Origin: Bacteroidota bacterium
Lineage (GTDB): Bacteria; Bacteroidota; Bacteroidia; J057; JADKCL01
NCBI GenBank assembly: GCA_016718825.1
Contig: JADKCL010000004.1
Coordinates: 1-64,000, forward strand
DNA: 64,000 nucleotides
Reading direction: 5' to 3'
Shown: in pieces, positions 1 to 8,314 of the stretch
Numbering within the stretch: the first letter of the stretch is position 1
Layout: the number at the start of each line of letters is the position of its first letter
The notes under the pieces: generated by a model
What the model was told of the DNA's origin: nothing
The model's input: the letters and a program-made list of their open reading frames with translations, nothing else
Database searches by the model: none
Made by a program: the position numbers and the translations under genes

Positions 1-1051
1 TTTCCACGAATTGTTTGCGCAATTCGCCCTCGCCGCTGCTCTGCGAAGACATCGACCCATTTGCCAAGACAAAACCTGCCGTGCCGTTTTCGCTGAGGTG
101 GGCGAGCATGTGCATGATCCACGCATAGTTGGCGTTGGCGGTCGGCGGCACATTGTAGCCGCGCCATCTCGGATCGTCCACGAGTTCGTTTTCGGCCCGC
201 CACTGCTTTTGGTTAAACGGCGGATTGGCCATGATGAAGTCGGCCTTCAGGTCGGGATGCTGATCCTTGAAGAAGGTATCGGCCGCGACATCGCCCAAAT
301 TGGCACTGATGCCCCGGATGGCGAGGTTCATCTTGGCAAGTTTGTAGGTCGTGCCCGTGTATTCCTGCCCATAAATCGAAATGTCCTTGGTATTGCCGTG
401 GTGGCTTTCGACGAATTTGATGGACTGCACAAACATGCCGCCCGAACCGCAGCAGGGATCGTAAATCTTGCCCTTGAAGGGTTCGATCATCTCGGCGATC
501 AGGTTCACGATGCATTTGGGGGTGTAGAATTCGCCGCCGCCCTTGCCCTCCGCCGCCGCGAAGCGTCCGAGGAAATATTCATAGATGCGCCCGACGATGT
601 CTTGCTTCTTGTCGGCGACGGTGTCGATGTTGTTGACGGTATCGAGCAGGGCCGCGAGTTTGCTTTCGTCCAACCCCAACCGCGAAAAGTAATTGTCGGG
701 CAAGGCACCGCGCAGGGCCGGATTGTTTTTCTCGATCGTATGCAGGGCGGTGTCGATCTTCAGGGCCACCCCGCCCTCCTTGCTGCGCCCGATGATGAGG
801 TCCCAACGCGATTCCTCGGCGAGGTAAAAGACGTTCTTCATGTTGTAGAACTCCTTCATCTCCAAGTACTTTTCCTTTCCCTCAACGATCAGTTCCTTGC
901 GGCGTTCCTCAAATTTGTCGCTCACAAACTTGAGGAAGATGAGCCCAAGGACAACGTGTTTGTATTCGGAGGATTCGACGGTCCCGCGGAGCTTGTTGGC
1001 GGAGTCCCAAAGGGTCTCCTCGATGGATTTGGTGGATTTTTCTTTGGCCAT
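1..1051 (-). CDS. hsdM: Type I restriction-modification DNA methylase subunit M, 3' end cut by window edge
   Basis: N6-adenine methyltransferase subunit of a type I restriction-modification complex; it transfers a methyl group from S-adenosylmethionine to adenine in a site chosen by HsdS. About 350 N-terminal residues are visible, against roughly 500 in the family. The start MAKEKSTKSIEETLWDSANK opens the usual helical N-terminal domain. The SAM-binding motif DPCCGSGGMF lies near residue 197 and the catalytic NPPF near residue 273, followed by the family-typical NANYAWIMHMLAHLSENG. The frame is open to base 1, so the C-terminus and presumably hsdS and hsdR lie to the left. A decayed copy of its first 55 codons lies at 3182-3346, and a TPR gene sits directly upstream on the same strand. 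Function is secure; recognition site unknown. Confidence 0.95.
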   Translation of the reverse strand, partial: MAKEKSTKSIEETLWDSANKLRGTVESSEYKHVVLGLIFLKFVSDKFEERRKELIVEGKEKYLEMKEFYNMKNVFYLAEESRWDLIIGRSKEGGVALKIDTALHTIEKNNPALRGALPDNYFSRLGLDESKLAALLDTVNNIDTVADKKQDIVGRIYEYFLGRFAAAEGKGGGEFYTPKCIVNLIAEMIEPFKGKIYDPCCGSGGMFVQSIKFVESHHGNTKDISIYGQEYTGTTYKLAKMNLAIRGISANLGDVAADTFFKDQHPDLKADFIMANPPFNQKQWRAENELVDDPRWRGYNVPPTANANYAWIMHMLAHLSENGTAGFVLANGSMSSQSSGEGELRKQFVE

Positions 1052-1142
1052 TATAAATAGGGATATCAATCTTGGCGACAAGGTTAGTGATTTCAACGGA
1101 GATTCCTTGGAATCGCCCCACTTCTTGCGATTTTGGGACAGC

Positions 1143-1898
1143 CTATCCTTCCTTTTGCCCTCGTTGGTAACCCAAATAGGCTCCAACGACCAAACCAAGG
1201 ACTGCCATGAGATACCCCCCCCAACGTCTGGAGATAATGCGACCAGCGAGAAATCCCGCTAAGGCAAATGACAATCCGTAAGTAACTGACAGCTCTAGGG
1301 ATTTCGCGTTGCGACGAGCATTTCGTTCACTATCAAACTCAGATTGGCGATTTCGATCTGCAATATCGATTCTCCCAATTGTTTCATTGATCTGCGATTG
1401 GATATTCGGAAGCTCTATCGCATATTGCTTTTCACGTCTTAGGAAATCCAGCAAAACAGCACGGACTTCATGAGGTCTTGCCTGATTTACCAATTCAAAC
1501 GGCCGGCTCAAGTCGGTCACCTCAGGGAATTGCCATTGGGTTCTCTTGGACAACTCTTGAAATAGCTGTTTCACCTCGGGCAAGGCAGATTGTGGGGTCT
1601 TGAGGGAAAGGACACAGTCAGCAAACTGCTTTGGGAAGCCATCGAGACCGTGTTGCGGAGCGAAAATGCCTTTCCCAGACTTCCCAGAGATTTCCGAAAA
1701 TGAACGTACTTTTGGCAATCTCATGAGATCCAACGCACGTTTGTTGTGAATGTACTTTTCTTTTGACACCAAAGCCTCAATTCGTTGAATTTCGTTGATC
1801 GCAACAGTGTCGGATAACATCGCAGATTTGCAATCATTAAGCATTTGCTTTGCCATTTCCGTGGACTTCAAGCGATATTCCTCCAGCAATCCTAACAC
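1143..1898 (-). CDS. Membrane-anchored C-terminal half of a probably frameshifted TPR protein
   Basis: 251 codons beginning at a GTG that overlaps the stop of the upstream TPR gene by 7 bases (1892-1898). No enzymatic motif is visible. The N-terminal part is helical and charged. The C-terminus has two hydrophobic glycine-rich segments, around TYGLSFALAGFLAGRII and GGYLMAVLGLVVGAYLGY, suggesting a membrane hairpin. The first residues (VLGLLEEYR) read like the continuation of the phrase DLDLGPKEK that ends the upstream frame. TPR proteins often close with an 'ATDPDL...V..LLEELR' phrase, so I infer one original protein of about 590 aa broken by a one-base shift. A genuine translationally coupled pair is the alternative. 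hsdM follows 91 bases downstream. Confidence 0.6.
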   Translation of the reverse strand: MLGLLEEYRLKSTEMAKQMLNDCKSAMLSDTVAINEIQRIEALVSKEKYIHNKRALDLMRLPKVRSFSEISGKSGKGIFAPQHGLDGFPKQFADCVLSLKTPQSALPEVKQLFQELSKRTQWQFPEVTDLSRPFELVNQARPHEVRAVLLDFLRREKQYAIELPNIQSQINETIGRIDIADRNRQSEFDSERNARRNAKSLELSVTYGLSFALAGFLAGRIISRRWGGYLMAVLGLVVGAYLGYQRGQKEG

Positions 1899-2908
1899 TT
1901 CTCTTTCGGTCCCAGATCAAGGTCCGTGGCAGCCTTGATGGCATAGTCCCGATCACAATTGATTACGCGACTCAATGCAATCACCGCTTCTCTAATGCGG
2001 TTGTCAGCAGCAAGTGCCTTGGCCTCCATGAAACCCGCTTCTACTAGACTTGGCACCAATGCAAATCCTTTACCAGCAAGTTCCGCCGATTCAGAGAATT
2101 TGCCTTGTATATAACAACATCTACCCGCAAACAGAAATGCCTCAGCAGCCTGCAAACGAATGAAATCCGCGCCTGGCAGCTGAGTGAGAAGGTCTTTGTT
2201 CAGATCTCCTGACAGGATCTTAGGATTTCCTGTTGCATTCAGCCTTGCTTCTGCATGGGCAAATTTTGCAGCGTTTCGAAAATAAGTTTCAGCCTTGGGA
2301 ATATCCAGGTGTTGGGGCGAAAACAAGTAGACGAGCCCAACCCGGTGCAGAACAAAGAAATCCTCTCGTTCTATTTTTTCCGCTTCCAGAAAATAGTCAA
2401 CCGCATTTTGATAGAGGTCATGGTCAAACAACGCCTTGGTCATAAACCGCAGACCTTTTTCGATATACTCTTGTCGCACTTTCTGACTGTCCGAAATTCG
2501 TAGAAGTAGACCGATATTGTTCAGCAAGATGTTTGTTGTCTTTTGTTGTTCGATCAAAAGTGATAGATTCCAATCCAGCATCGCGCCCATATCATTCAGC
2601 TCCGACTTCACCTCTCCGATTCCATAGGAAATTTCTGACAGGCCCTCCGCCATTTGGGCAAATCCTTGGTTCAGCGTCCCACAAATTGCATCGGTGGACT
2701 GCTGTATAGCCCTTACTTGCTCAGCGGTGCCAGCCTGAATGCTGTGTTCGATATCCGATGTTTGTCGTTGGATCGCCCTGCTGACGTCTCTTCCATTTTG
2801 CCGAATGTCCTGAGAAATCTCTTGTACATAAGACTGATTCTGGAGGTTTTTTCTCCACTGTGATTCCCAGCTTTCGCCACTGTGACGATTGTAATAGAAG
2901 GTAGCCAT
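1892..2908 (-). CDS. TPR-repeat protein with N-terminal coiled coil
   Basis: 338 aa, cytoplasmic by appearance (no signal peptide). Residues about 20-130 are Gln/Ser/Ile-rich and look coiled-coil, with repeated patterns such as DIRQNGRDVSRAIQRQTSD. Residues about 150-330 carry tetratricopeptide-like helices (AVDYFLEAEKIEREDFFVLH; SAELAGKGFALVPSLVEAGF). Such proteins are usually scaffolds, and no catalytic residues are seen. It lies immediately upstream of and co-directional with hsdM, in the slot between the intact gene and a decayed hsdM 5' end. It could therefore be an accessory or defence-associated gene of that locus, which is inference from position only. The frame ends DLGPKEKC-stop and probably should continue into the next frame. 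Confidence 0.65.
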   Translation of the reverse strand: MATFYYNRHSGESWESQWRKNLQNQSYVQEISQDIRQNGRDVSRAIQRQTSDIEHSIQAGTAEQVRAIQQSTDAICGTLNQGFAQMAEGLSEISYGIGEVKSELNDMGAMLDWNLSLLIEQQKTTNILLNNIGLLLRISDSQKVRQEYIEKGLRFMTKALFDHDLYQNAVDYFLEAEKIEREDFFVLHRVGLVYLFSPQHLDIPKAETYFRNAAKFAHAEARLNATGNPKILSGDLNKDLLTQLPGADFIRLQAAEAFLFAGRCCYIQGKFSESAELAGKGFALVPSLVEAGFMEAKALAADNRIREAVIALSRVINCDRDYAIKAATDLDLGPKEKC

Positions 2909-3100
2909 ATCTCTTTTTTAGATGGTGTTCTACTTGATTCAAAATCTGCACTAGTTTTGGGCAACCTTAGAAATTGGTTTGCATGAACTCGCAAATGTCT
3001 CCAAAAACACGCCCAAAAGTTCAGTAAGGTGGCAAGAGGCCAATTGAAAGGAAGCAATATGGAAATTTTTCTTCGATCTTGCAACGGATAAAGCGGTAGC

Positions 3101-3346
3101 ATGCAGCGCAGTGTCGATTTTGAGGACCACGCCTGCCTCCTGGGTGCACCCGATATTGAGGTCCCACCGCGACTCCTATGCGATCAGTTCCTTGCGGCGT
3201 TCCTCAAATTTGTCGCTCACAAACTTGAGGAAGATGAGCCCAAGGACGACGTGTTTGTATTCGGAGGATTCCACGGTGCCGCGGAGCTTGTTGGCGGAGT
3301 CCCAAAGGGTTTCCTCGATGGATTTGGTGGATTTTTCTTTGGCCAT
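3101..3346 (-). pseudogene. Decayed second copy of the hsdM 5' end
   Basis: Bases 3182-3346 match 887-1051 of the intact hsdM over 165 nt with four differences, starting at the same ATG codon. After codons for RRKELIA the frame hits TAG at the point where about 70 bases of the intact gene are missing. A second, more diverged block (3101-3176, coding ESRWDLNIGC and LKIDTALH) then corresponds to intact bases about 739-815. Nothing after residue 105 of hsdM is recognisable. It is a truncated, internally deleted relic that cannot make a methylase. The sequences upstream of the two ATGs differ, so the duplication ends at the coding start. Confidence 0.9.
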
Positions 3347-3734
3347 GGGTCAAGCGGATAAGGTGAGTACGACGTCTTTCATTGCGGGTAAAGATAAGTG
3401 TATCCGTTTGTGGATTGCCATCGGGATGGAAATTTATCGGAGTTAATTGGCCGCTTGGGCCGCTAGCGCGGCGTATGAGGGCAGCGCCGATAGCTATCGG
3501 CTGCGCGTGTGCGTTTCAGTGTAGATGAGTTTGTGCGTGGGCGTGAGGGCGAGATGTGCGTGGGCGTTTAAAGCCGAAAACTACTTTACAACGAAGGGGC
3601 AATCACCTATCCATGCAGACGGGCGAGCGTTTTCAGAACGGTAGCATCGCACCATAGGCAAGGCAAGGCGCTTGAATTCCATAATAGATGAATCGCCGTT
3701 TGCGGACGCACTTACCTCCCGCTGGTTCAAGACC
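3347..3734. other. Intergenic region with a 29-bp dispersed repeat
   Basis: No credible gene. Holds the repeat copy at 3454-3482 and a GTGCGTGGGCGT-rich stretch to about 3570. Nothing resembling a tRNA or a strong terminator is seen. Confidence 0.5.
3454..3482 (+). repeat. 29-bp direct repeat, copy 1
   Basis: Begins CTTGGGCCGC and ends TGAGGGC. It matches 4852-4880 at 27 of 29 positions in the same orientation. Both copies run on into GTGCGTG-rich sequence. The two copies bracket the T9SS gene at 3735-4541. Confidence 0.75.
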
Positions 3735-4541
3735 TCAATCCCTGGTCAGTACAAACTTTTTCGTGACGCTTGGCTGCCCGGTATTTCTGGAGGACGTGAG
3801 GCGCAGCAAGTAAATGCCTTCGGACAAGGAACCCGTTGCGAGGTTGCACAATGCACCCTGAAAGTCATGGTTCATCAATACCCTTCCCTGTAGATCGCAA
3901 ACCTCAACAGTTGCGGCCACTGGGCGTTCGAAGTCCAGACGCATCATGTCTTGGAATTGGGCCATGGAAAATGAAGGAATCGTTGGCGCAGGCGTCGCGA
4001 CGATCGACGTTTCGGAATTGGCCAGGATGCCGAGGCCGGGGGTGGTTTCATAGCCGATGCGGAAGATGTTGTAGGAAATGAATCCCATACTTTGCGGATC
4101 GTCTGTCAAATAACCATTGATATAGCCATAGTGATAGTTTGCGCCGACAGAATAGCGGAATGCCATATTGGAGTATGTCAATGACGGATAGGGATAAGGA
4201 CTTCCATCATAACGTTTGACCCAAGCACTGTCGGCCCAAAGGTTGGATGGCACTTGGCCCGAAATCAAAACTCCGTAATTAAGACCGCTTACTTTGCCAG
4301 TCCCATCCGTAAGGATCTTGGTACCGGCAGTCAGGCTTTTGATCTTGAACCAACTCGTATCCCAGCCTGTTTTGGGCTCGGCGGTCATCAAAAAATCATT
4401 GAAACCATCATTGTTCGCATCGATGTACAAATAGCCCCCCTGCCAATCAAATTGGTAATTGCTGGGGATAAAGGTAATGACGGTCGCTTTGGAAAGCCCA
4501 AAGAACAGCAAGAGAAAGCAGAAAAGTAAAGTGTTCTTCAT
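3735..4541 (-). CDS. Secreted protein with type IX secretion C-terminal (type A) domain
   Basis: 268 aa if started at the ATG at 4541, which gives a clean signal peptide (MKNTLLFCFLLLFFGLSKA); the open frame runs 33 codons further up without one. After export by Sec, the last ~80 residues act as a T9SS sorting domain: ATVEVCDLQGRVLMNHDF, then SEGIYLLRLTS and the terminal KKFVLTRD. The middle part (residues about 20-180) is a beta-rich domain with phrases such as YLYIDANNDGFNDFLM, which resembles the calcium-binding-like DxNxDGxxD pattern. The mature function is unknown. The gene stands alone between repeat-rich spacers. Confidence 0.8.
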   Translation of the reverse strand: MKNTLLFCFLLLFFGLSKATVITFIPSNYQFDWQGGYLYIDANNDGFNDFLMTAEPKTGWDTSWFKIKSLTAGTKILTDGTGKVSGLNYGVLISGQVPSNLWADSAWVKRYDGSPYPYPSLTYSNMAFRYSVGANYHYGYINGYLTDDPQSMGFISYNIFRIGYETTPGLGILANSETSIVATPAPTIPSFSMAQFQDMMRLDFERPVAATVEVCDLQGRVLMNHDFQGALCNLATGSLSEGIYLLRLTSSRNTGQPSVTKKFVLTRD

Positions 4542-4851
4542 AACAATGGCAGTAAAATGAGGCAATTCTTGGACAGCAGCCATCTCATGATCGCTTGCAG
4601 GCTCAAAAGTAATCAATTTTGTGAAGTGATTGTTTGGCAACGCAGAATTTGTGATCCTTTACGAAAATGGCAATCCTTGGAGCAGAGGCAATTAACACCT
4701 GACTTGTCAATGGGGCAAGATTACGCTTCATTGAGGGGAATGCTATGACGGCTTCAATGTCGTTATGGAAAGCCATTATGGACGCCGTGGCGGGGTGAAC
4801 GATGATAGAAGGATCACGATTTCGCGAGATTTTTGCCGTCCGGCGGCTCGC

Positions 4852-4880
4852 CTTGGGCCGCAAGCGCGGCGTGTGAGGGC
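4852..4880 (+). repeat. 29-bp direct repeat, copy 2
   Basis: Second copy of the 3454-3482 element, differing at two positions. It lies upstream of the T9SS gene, so the two copies flank it as direct repeats. Confidence 0.75.
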
Positions 4881-5006
4881 GGAGTGTGCGTGTGCGTGAA
4901 TGCAGACCTCGGCTTGGAAAATTCGGTTTTGGAGGAATGTTTTCATCCTGTCTCTAGGTTCACATCCGACGCGAACACAAAACCCAACCAGAAGGCAAAG
5001 CCGACC

Positions 5007-5318
5007 GAATTCCCCTCTCCAAAAGCGCAGCGATGGGGAGGGGCCAGGGGAGAGGCCAACGAAATGGCGGCAAGCCGCCACCAAAATTCCCCCACGCAGC
5101 AAAGCCGCCCGAATTCCCCTCCCCAAAAGCGCAGCGATGGGGAGGGGCCAGGGGAGAGGCCAACGAAATGGCGGCAAGCCGCCAACAAAATTCCCCCACG
5201 CAGCAAAGCCGCCCGAATTCCCCTCCCCAAAAGCGCAGCGATGGGGAGGGGCCAGGGGAGAGGCCAACGAAATGGCGGCAAGCCGCCAACAAAATTCCCC
5301 CACGCAGCAAAGCCGCAA
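5007..5318 (+). repeat. Three tandem 104-bp repeat units with REP-like hairpins
   Basis: The GAATTCCCCT start recurs at 5007, 5111 and 5215, an exact 104-bp period, and the units are nearly identical. Each unit carries two hairpins. One pairs CCCCTCCCC with GGGGAGGGG around an AAAAGCGCAGCGAT loop (the first copy has CCCCTCTCC). The other is GGCGGCAAGCCGCC. All frames are open through the array because the unit has no stops in several frames, which makes spurious ORFs. Single, diverged copies occur at 9490-9558 and 9693-9760. Confidence 0.9.
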
Positions 5319-5369
5319 ACCCCCGCTTTGCCGCCGACCGCAAGCGGTCGCCGCCAAAGCGAATAATGG

Positions 5370-5460
5370 TAGGGCCCACCCAACCTCGGGCGCTACCGCT
5401 TCGCGGCACACAGCCGCCCGAGGCTACCCACAGACGGCACCTTCGGCGCGAATAACAACG
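5370..5460. repeat. CCTCGGGCG / CGCCCGAGG inverted repeat beside the tandem array
   Basis: Left arm at about 5386, right arm at about 5415, followed by GGCTACCCACAGACGGCACC. A similar arrangement (CCGAGGC / GCCTCGG, then GGGCTACCGACAGTCGGCCC) follows the related repeats near 9610-9660. The two spacers therefore share a composite element. The rest of 4542-5756 holds no gene I can support. Confidence 0.6.
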
Positions 5461-5602
5461 CATACAACCAACAATGACTCAATTTCAGAACCAACCCGAT
5501 CACAAAACGGCTAATGGATCAATTTCCGGTTGCCTTCAGCTGCCGGCACCCCAAAGGCAAAGCCAACCCCTCGTCCCCAAAACCACAAATCCCCAATTCA
5601 GA

Positions 5603-5621
5603 AAATTAGCTTCGCTGATCT
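5603..5621 (+). repeat. 19-bp dispersed repeat, copy 1
   Basis: AAATTAGCTTCGCTGATCT. It occurs again exactly, on the other strand, at 43681-43699 after ftsZ. Both copies sit among ATTCTG-rich sequence (5630-5740 here), which suggests a larger diffuse intergenic element. Confidence 0.7.
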
Positions 5622-5756
5622 AAAGATTCTGCAAACCCTGCCAATCCTGATCCCGAAAAAAGTCGTATATTCAACAATCAAATTCAACAATCAGAATCCA
5701 CCAACAATTCTGAAATTCCGTAAATTCTGCATTCTGCAAAAGCACACGGCCCCATC

Positions 5757-6827
5757 TTGCTCTCCGGTAAACTCCAAAACCTCATTTTCCGCGTCCGCGA
5801 CAACAAAAACATTGTCCACCTCGCACCCGACAAAATCCAGGTCAAAAACGCCACCCAGCGTTACCACGACAACCGGATGGAATTCGGAGGCGCAGCCAAA
5901 ATGGCCGGACAAATCTACGCCGGCCTCCAAGCCAGCGGCCCCGATGACCCGCTAGGCCCCATTTTTCGGGCCTATCCCCAAAACCTGCTCACCAGCCGCA
6001 TTCGCCGCGCACCCAACAGAAACAAAGTCCACATCGTCGGCGAACAGCTGCCCTACGTCGACAAATTCCAATTCTGCGACGTCGCCCCGGCCCTCAAAGG
6101 CCTCGACCTCAGCGGACCAGAAGCCCCATCCGCCAAAGTCCACATGACCCCGATGGGCCCGCAGCACAACCCAACGGCCATAAAAATCACCGGCCTCACC
6201 GCCGCCGCCAATGCCATCCCCGTCCACGGAAACGCAAGACTCGAATTCCGCCTGCACATCCGCCAGACCGAGATCAAAGACATCTTTTACAACGCCATCC
6301 TCAAACAATGGCAACGCCAAGACGTCAAAACAAGAAACAGCAGCAGCATCCAAACCAAATGGTCCGACCCCAGCGATTGGATCCCCATCGAATTTTTCCC
6401 AAAAGAAGGCATCACCCTCCCCATTCCAGCAGTCGATGAAACCCGCAACCACCTAACCGCCATCCTGATCGAATGGCGCGAAATCCGCAAAGTAGGCCGC
6501 CGCACCATCCAACACCACCAACACGGCATCGTCAGAATCGCAGCGCTTCATGCCCCATGCGAAGCCTATCGTCATTCAGAGCGCAGCCACGTTTGTCATT
6601 CAGAGCGCAGCGAAGAATCTACCACCAACCCCAAATCAGAGCGAAGCGGAAATCCCTGCCCAAACTGTCACTCGAACTCAAACTTCAACACAGTCCATCA
6701 CGCTGTCCCCAATCCCAAAACCCTGTCCGACAGCAGAATGCGTCACCAAGACCCAAAGCAGTTCCTCCAAGCCGCCCTAGCCAAGCTATTCCCCAAAAAG
6801 GAATCCCCACCCCTCCGCAAGCAATAA
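5757..6827 (+). CDS. Unrecognised conserved-looking protein with a repeat-derived C-terminus
   Basis: 356 codons from a TTG at 5757; no ATG lies nearby in frame and the upstream in-frame stop is at 5721, so the start is uncertain. Residues 1-265 look like a real soluble protein: NLIFRVRDNKNIVHLAPDK, then a basic helix, with later well-spaced beta segments such as WIPIEFFPKEGITLPIPAVD. No known domain is recognised. From about residue 272 the frame enters an intergenic repeat (HSERS...CHSERSEES) and becomes low-complexity, so the natural protein may have ended earlier and been extended by repeat insertion. The gene stands alone. Coding status is likely but unproven. Confidence 0.5.
   Translation: MLSGKLQNLIFRVRDNKNIVHLAPDKIQVKNATQRYHDNRMEFGGAAKMAGQIYAGLQASGPDDPLGPIFRAYPQNLLTSRIRRAPNRNKVHIVGEQLPYVDKFQFCDVAPALKGLDLSGPEAPSAKVHMTPMGPQHNPTAIKITGLTAAANAIPVHGNARLEFRLHIRQTEIKDIFYNAILKQWQRQDVKTRNSSSIQTKWSDPSDWIPIEFFPKEGITLPIPAVDETRNHLTAILIEWREIRKVGRRTIQHHQHGIVRIAALHAPCEAYRHSERSHVCHSERSEESTTNPKSERSGNPCPNCHSNSNFNTVHHAVPNPKTLSDSRMRHQDPKQFLQAALAKLFPKKESPPLRKQ
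6571..6620 (+). repeat. GTCATTCAGAGCGCAGC dispersed repeat, two copies
   Basis: Copies start at 6571 and 6595; the second continues CGAAGAATCT. This motif, translating as HSERSEES, is widely met in bacterial intergenic regions. Here it lies inside the 3' part of the open frame 5757-6827. From 6828 to the next gene at 7163 I see no further gene or structure. Confidence 0.7.
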
Positions 6828-7162
6828 GCCCAAAACCTCAATTTTCACCAAAGGCCTGAACGGCCGAAATCTCACAGCCAGGTCCACCGCCCTCGGCCAT
6901 GATACCCATTTCCCAACGCCAACCGAACACCCATCCCCTGTCATCCGCCGCAGGCAGACCTTTAGGCAACCAACCGATCAAGCCATCCCACATTGCAATC
7001 CTAGTGCTTGGAAACGCCAACCACTCCGCTACCAGAGTGCTCCAACACACGCCTCCCATCCGCCAATCACCCGCTAAATATGCGCTCTTACGATAAACTC
7101 AAACTTCCCCCCTTCTCGAGATTGTTCCTAACTTGCGGGCCAATTTTCGTATCGCCCCCAAT

Positions 7163-8233
7163 ATGCAAAGCATGTCTCCGCTACGTCGTACATTTCAGTC
7201 CTTGCTGCCAACGCTGTTCCTGAGCTGCGTTTTTTTGCTGCCGGTCTTGGGGAGCGCATTGCTTGCAAAAGCACCCCGCCCCTATACCGTCGCCTTTTAC
7301 AACGTCGAGAACCTCTTTGACACCATTGACGATCCAGCAATCAACGATGCCGATTTCTTGCCCAACGGCAAATACAAGTGGAATTCGGAGCGGCTCACCA
7401 TCAAGCTGCAAAACATGGCGAAGGTCATCTCCCGATTGGGTGACGCCGACGGCCCCGAAATCCTGGGTTTGTCCGAAGTCGAAAATCGGAGCGTGCTGGA
7501 AATGCTTGCTGCGCATCCTTTGATCCGCTCCGGCAAATATGCCATGGCCCATATCGATTCGCCCGACGAGCGCGGCATTGACGTGGCGCTCTTCTTCAAA
7601 AAAAAGGCCTTTACGTTGACCGCGATGAAAGCCTACCCTGTGAAACTCGAAGGCCAAGACCATACCCGCGACATTTTGCTCGTCAAGGGGAATGTGATGG
7701 GCAAGTACCCGCTCCATCTGATGGTCAACCATTGGCCGTCGCGCAGAGGTGGTGCCGCCAAATCGGAACCTGCAAGGTTTGCAGCGGCGCGGGTGGTGAG
7801 AGCGGTTACGGATTCGATTCGCAAGGCAGACCCCACCGCCGCCATCGTGATCATGGGCGACCTCAACGACGATCCCGATTCGCCGAGTTTGCTCAAAGAA
7901 TTGCGGGCAACAACCGACTTGAAAGGTTCCGCCGAAAGTTTCCTGTGGAATGCCACGGCCGCCCTGCACCATCGGGACAGTTACGGCAGCTTGATGTACG
8001 ACGGAAAATGGAACCTTTTTGACCAAATCATCCTCTCCCATCCGCTGGCTGCGGGCCAAAACAAGTTGCGGTATGTCCAGGGTTCGGCGATGGTGTACAA
8101 ACCCGAATTTCTCACCCAGAAGGAAGGCGAAGATAAAGGAAGCCCATTGCGCACCTTCGAAGGAAACCGCTTTCAAAATCCCGGTTACAGTGACCATTTC
8201 CCAACCTGTATCCAGCTCAGTTTTGCAAAATGA
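7163..8233 (+). CDS. Secreted endonuclease/exonuclease/phosphatase family protein
   Basis: Metal-dependent phosphodiesterase fold (EEP superfamily); members hydrolyse nucleic acids, phospholipids or phosphoesters, so the substrate cannot be set. With the ATG at 7163 (another at 7172) an N-terminal export signal appears (LLPTLFLSCVFLLPVLGSAL). Active-site landmarks in order are FYNVENLFDT, LGLSEVENRS (metal-binding Glu), VNHWPSRRGG, IVIMGDLNDDPDSP and the terminal PGYSDHFPTC with the catalytic His. Length 356 aa is normal for the Bacteroidota group. The gene stands alone upstream of the CDF transporter; the gap of 81 bases allows co-transcription. Confident in the family, not in the biological role. 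Confidence 0.88.
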   Translation: MQSMSPLRRTFQSLLPTLFLSCVFLLPVLGSALLAKAPRPYTVAFYNVENLFDTIDDPAINDADFLPNGKYKWNSERLTIKLQNMAKVISRLGDADGPEILGLSEVENRSVLEMLAAHPLIRSGKYAMAHIDSPDERGIDVALFFKKKAFTLTAMKAYPVKLEGQDHTRDILLVKGNVMGKYPLHLMVNHWPSRRGGAAKSEPARFAAARVVRAVTDSIRKADPTAAIVIMGDLNDDPDSPSLLKELRATTDLKGSAESFLWNATAALHHRDSYGSLMYDGKWNLFDQIILSHPLAAGQNKLRYVQGSAMVYKPEFLTQKEGEDKGSPLRTFEGNRFQNPGYSDHFPTCIQLSFAK

Positions 8234-8314
8234 TGCCATGGAAATGAGGGAGCCATTCAGACGAATGCTTGTTGTACCCGTTGTCGGCCCTAAAGCTGCC
8301 TGTACAAGAAAACC

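Noticed and set aside
11..1060. Plus-strand open frame over hsdM
   Set aside because: The minus strand encodes clear HsdM motifs (DPCCGSGGMF, NPPF); the plus frame has none.
5007..5318. Tandem repeat considered as a CRISPR array
   Set aside because: The 104-bp units are identical throughout with no variable spacers, and no cas gene is near.
4833..5514. Several overlapping open frames over the repeat array
   Set aside because: They arise because the 104-bp repeat has few stops; the translated products are the repeat in different frames.
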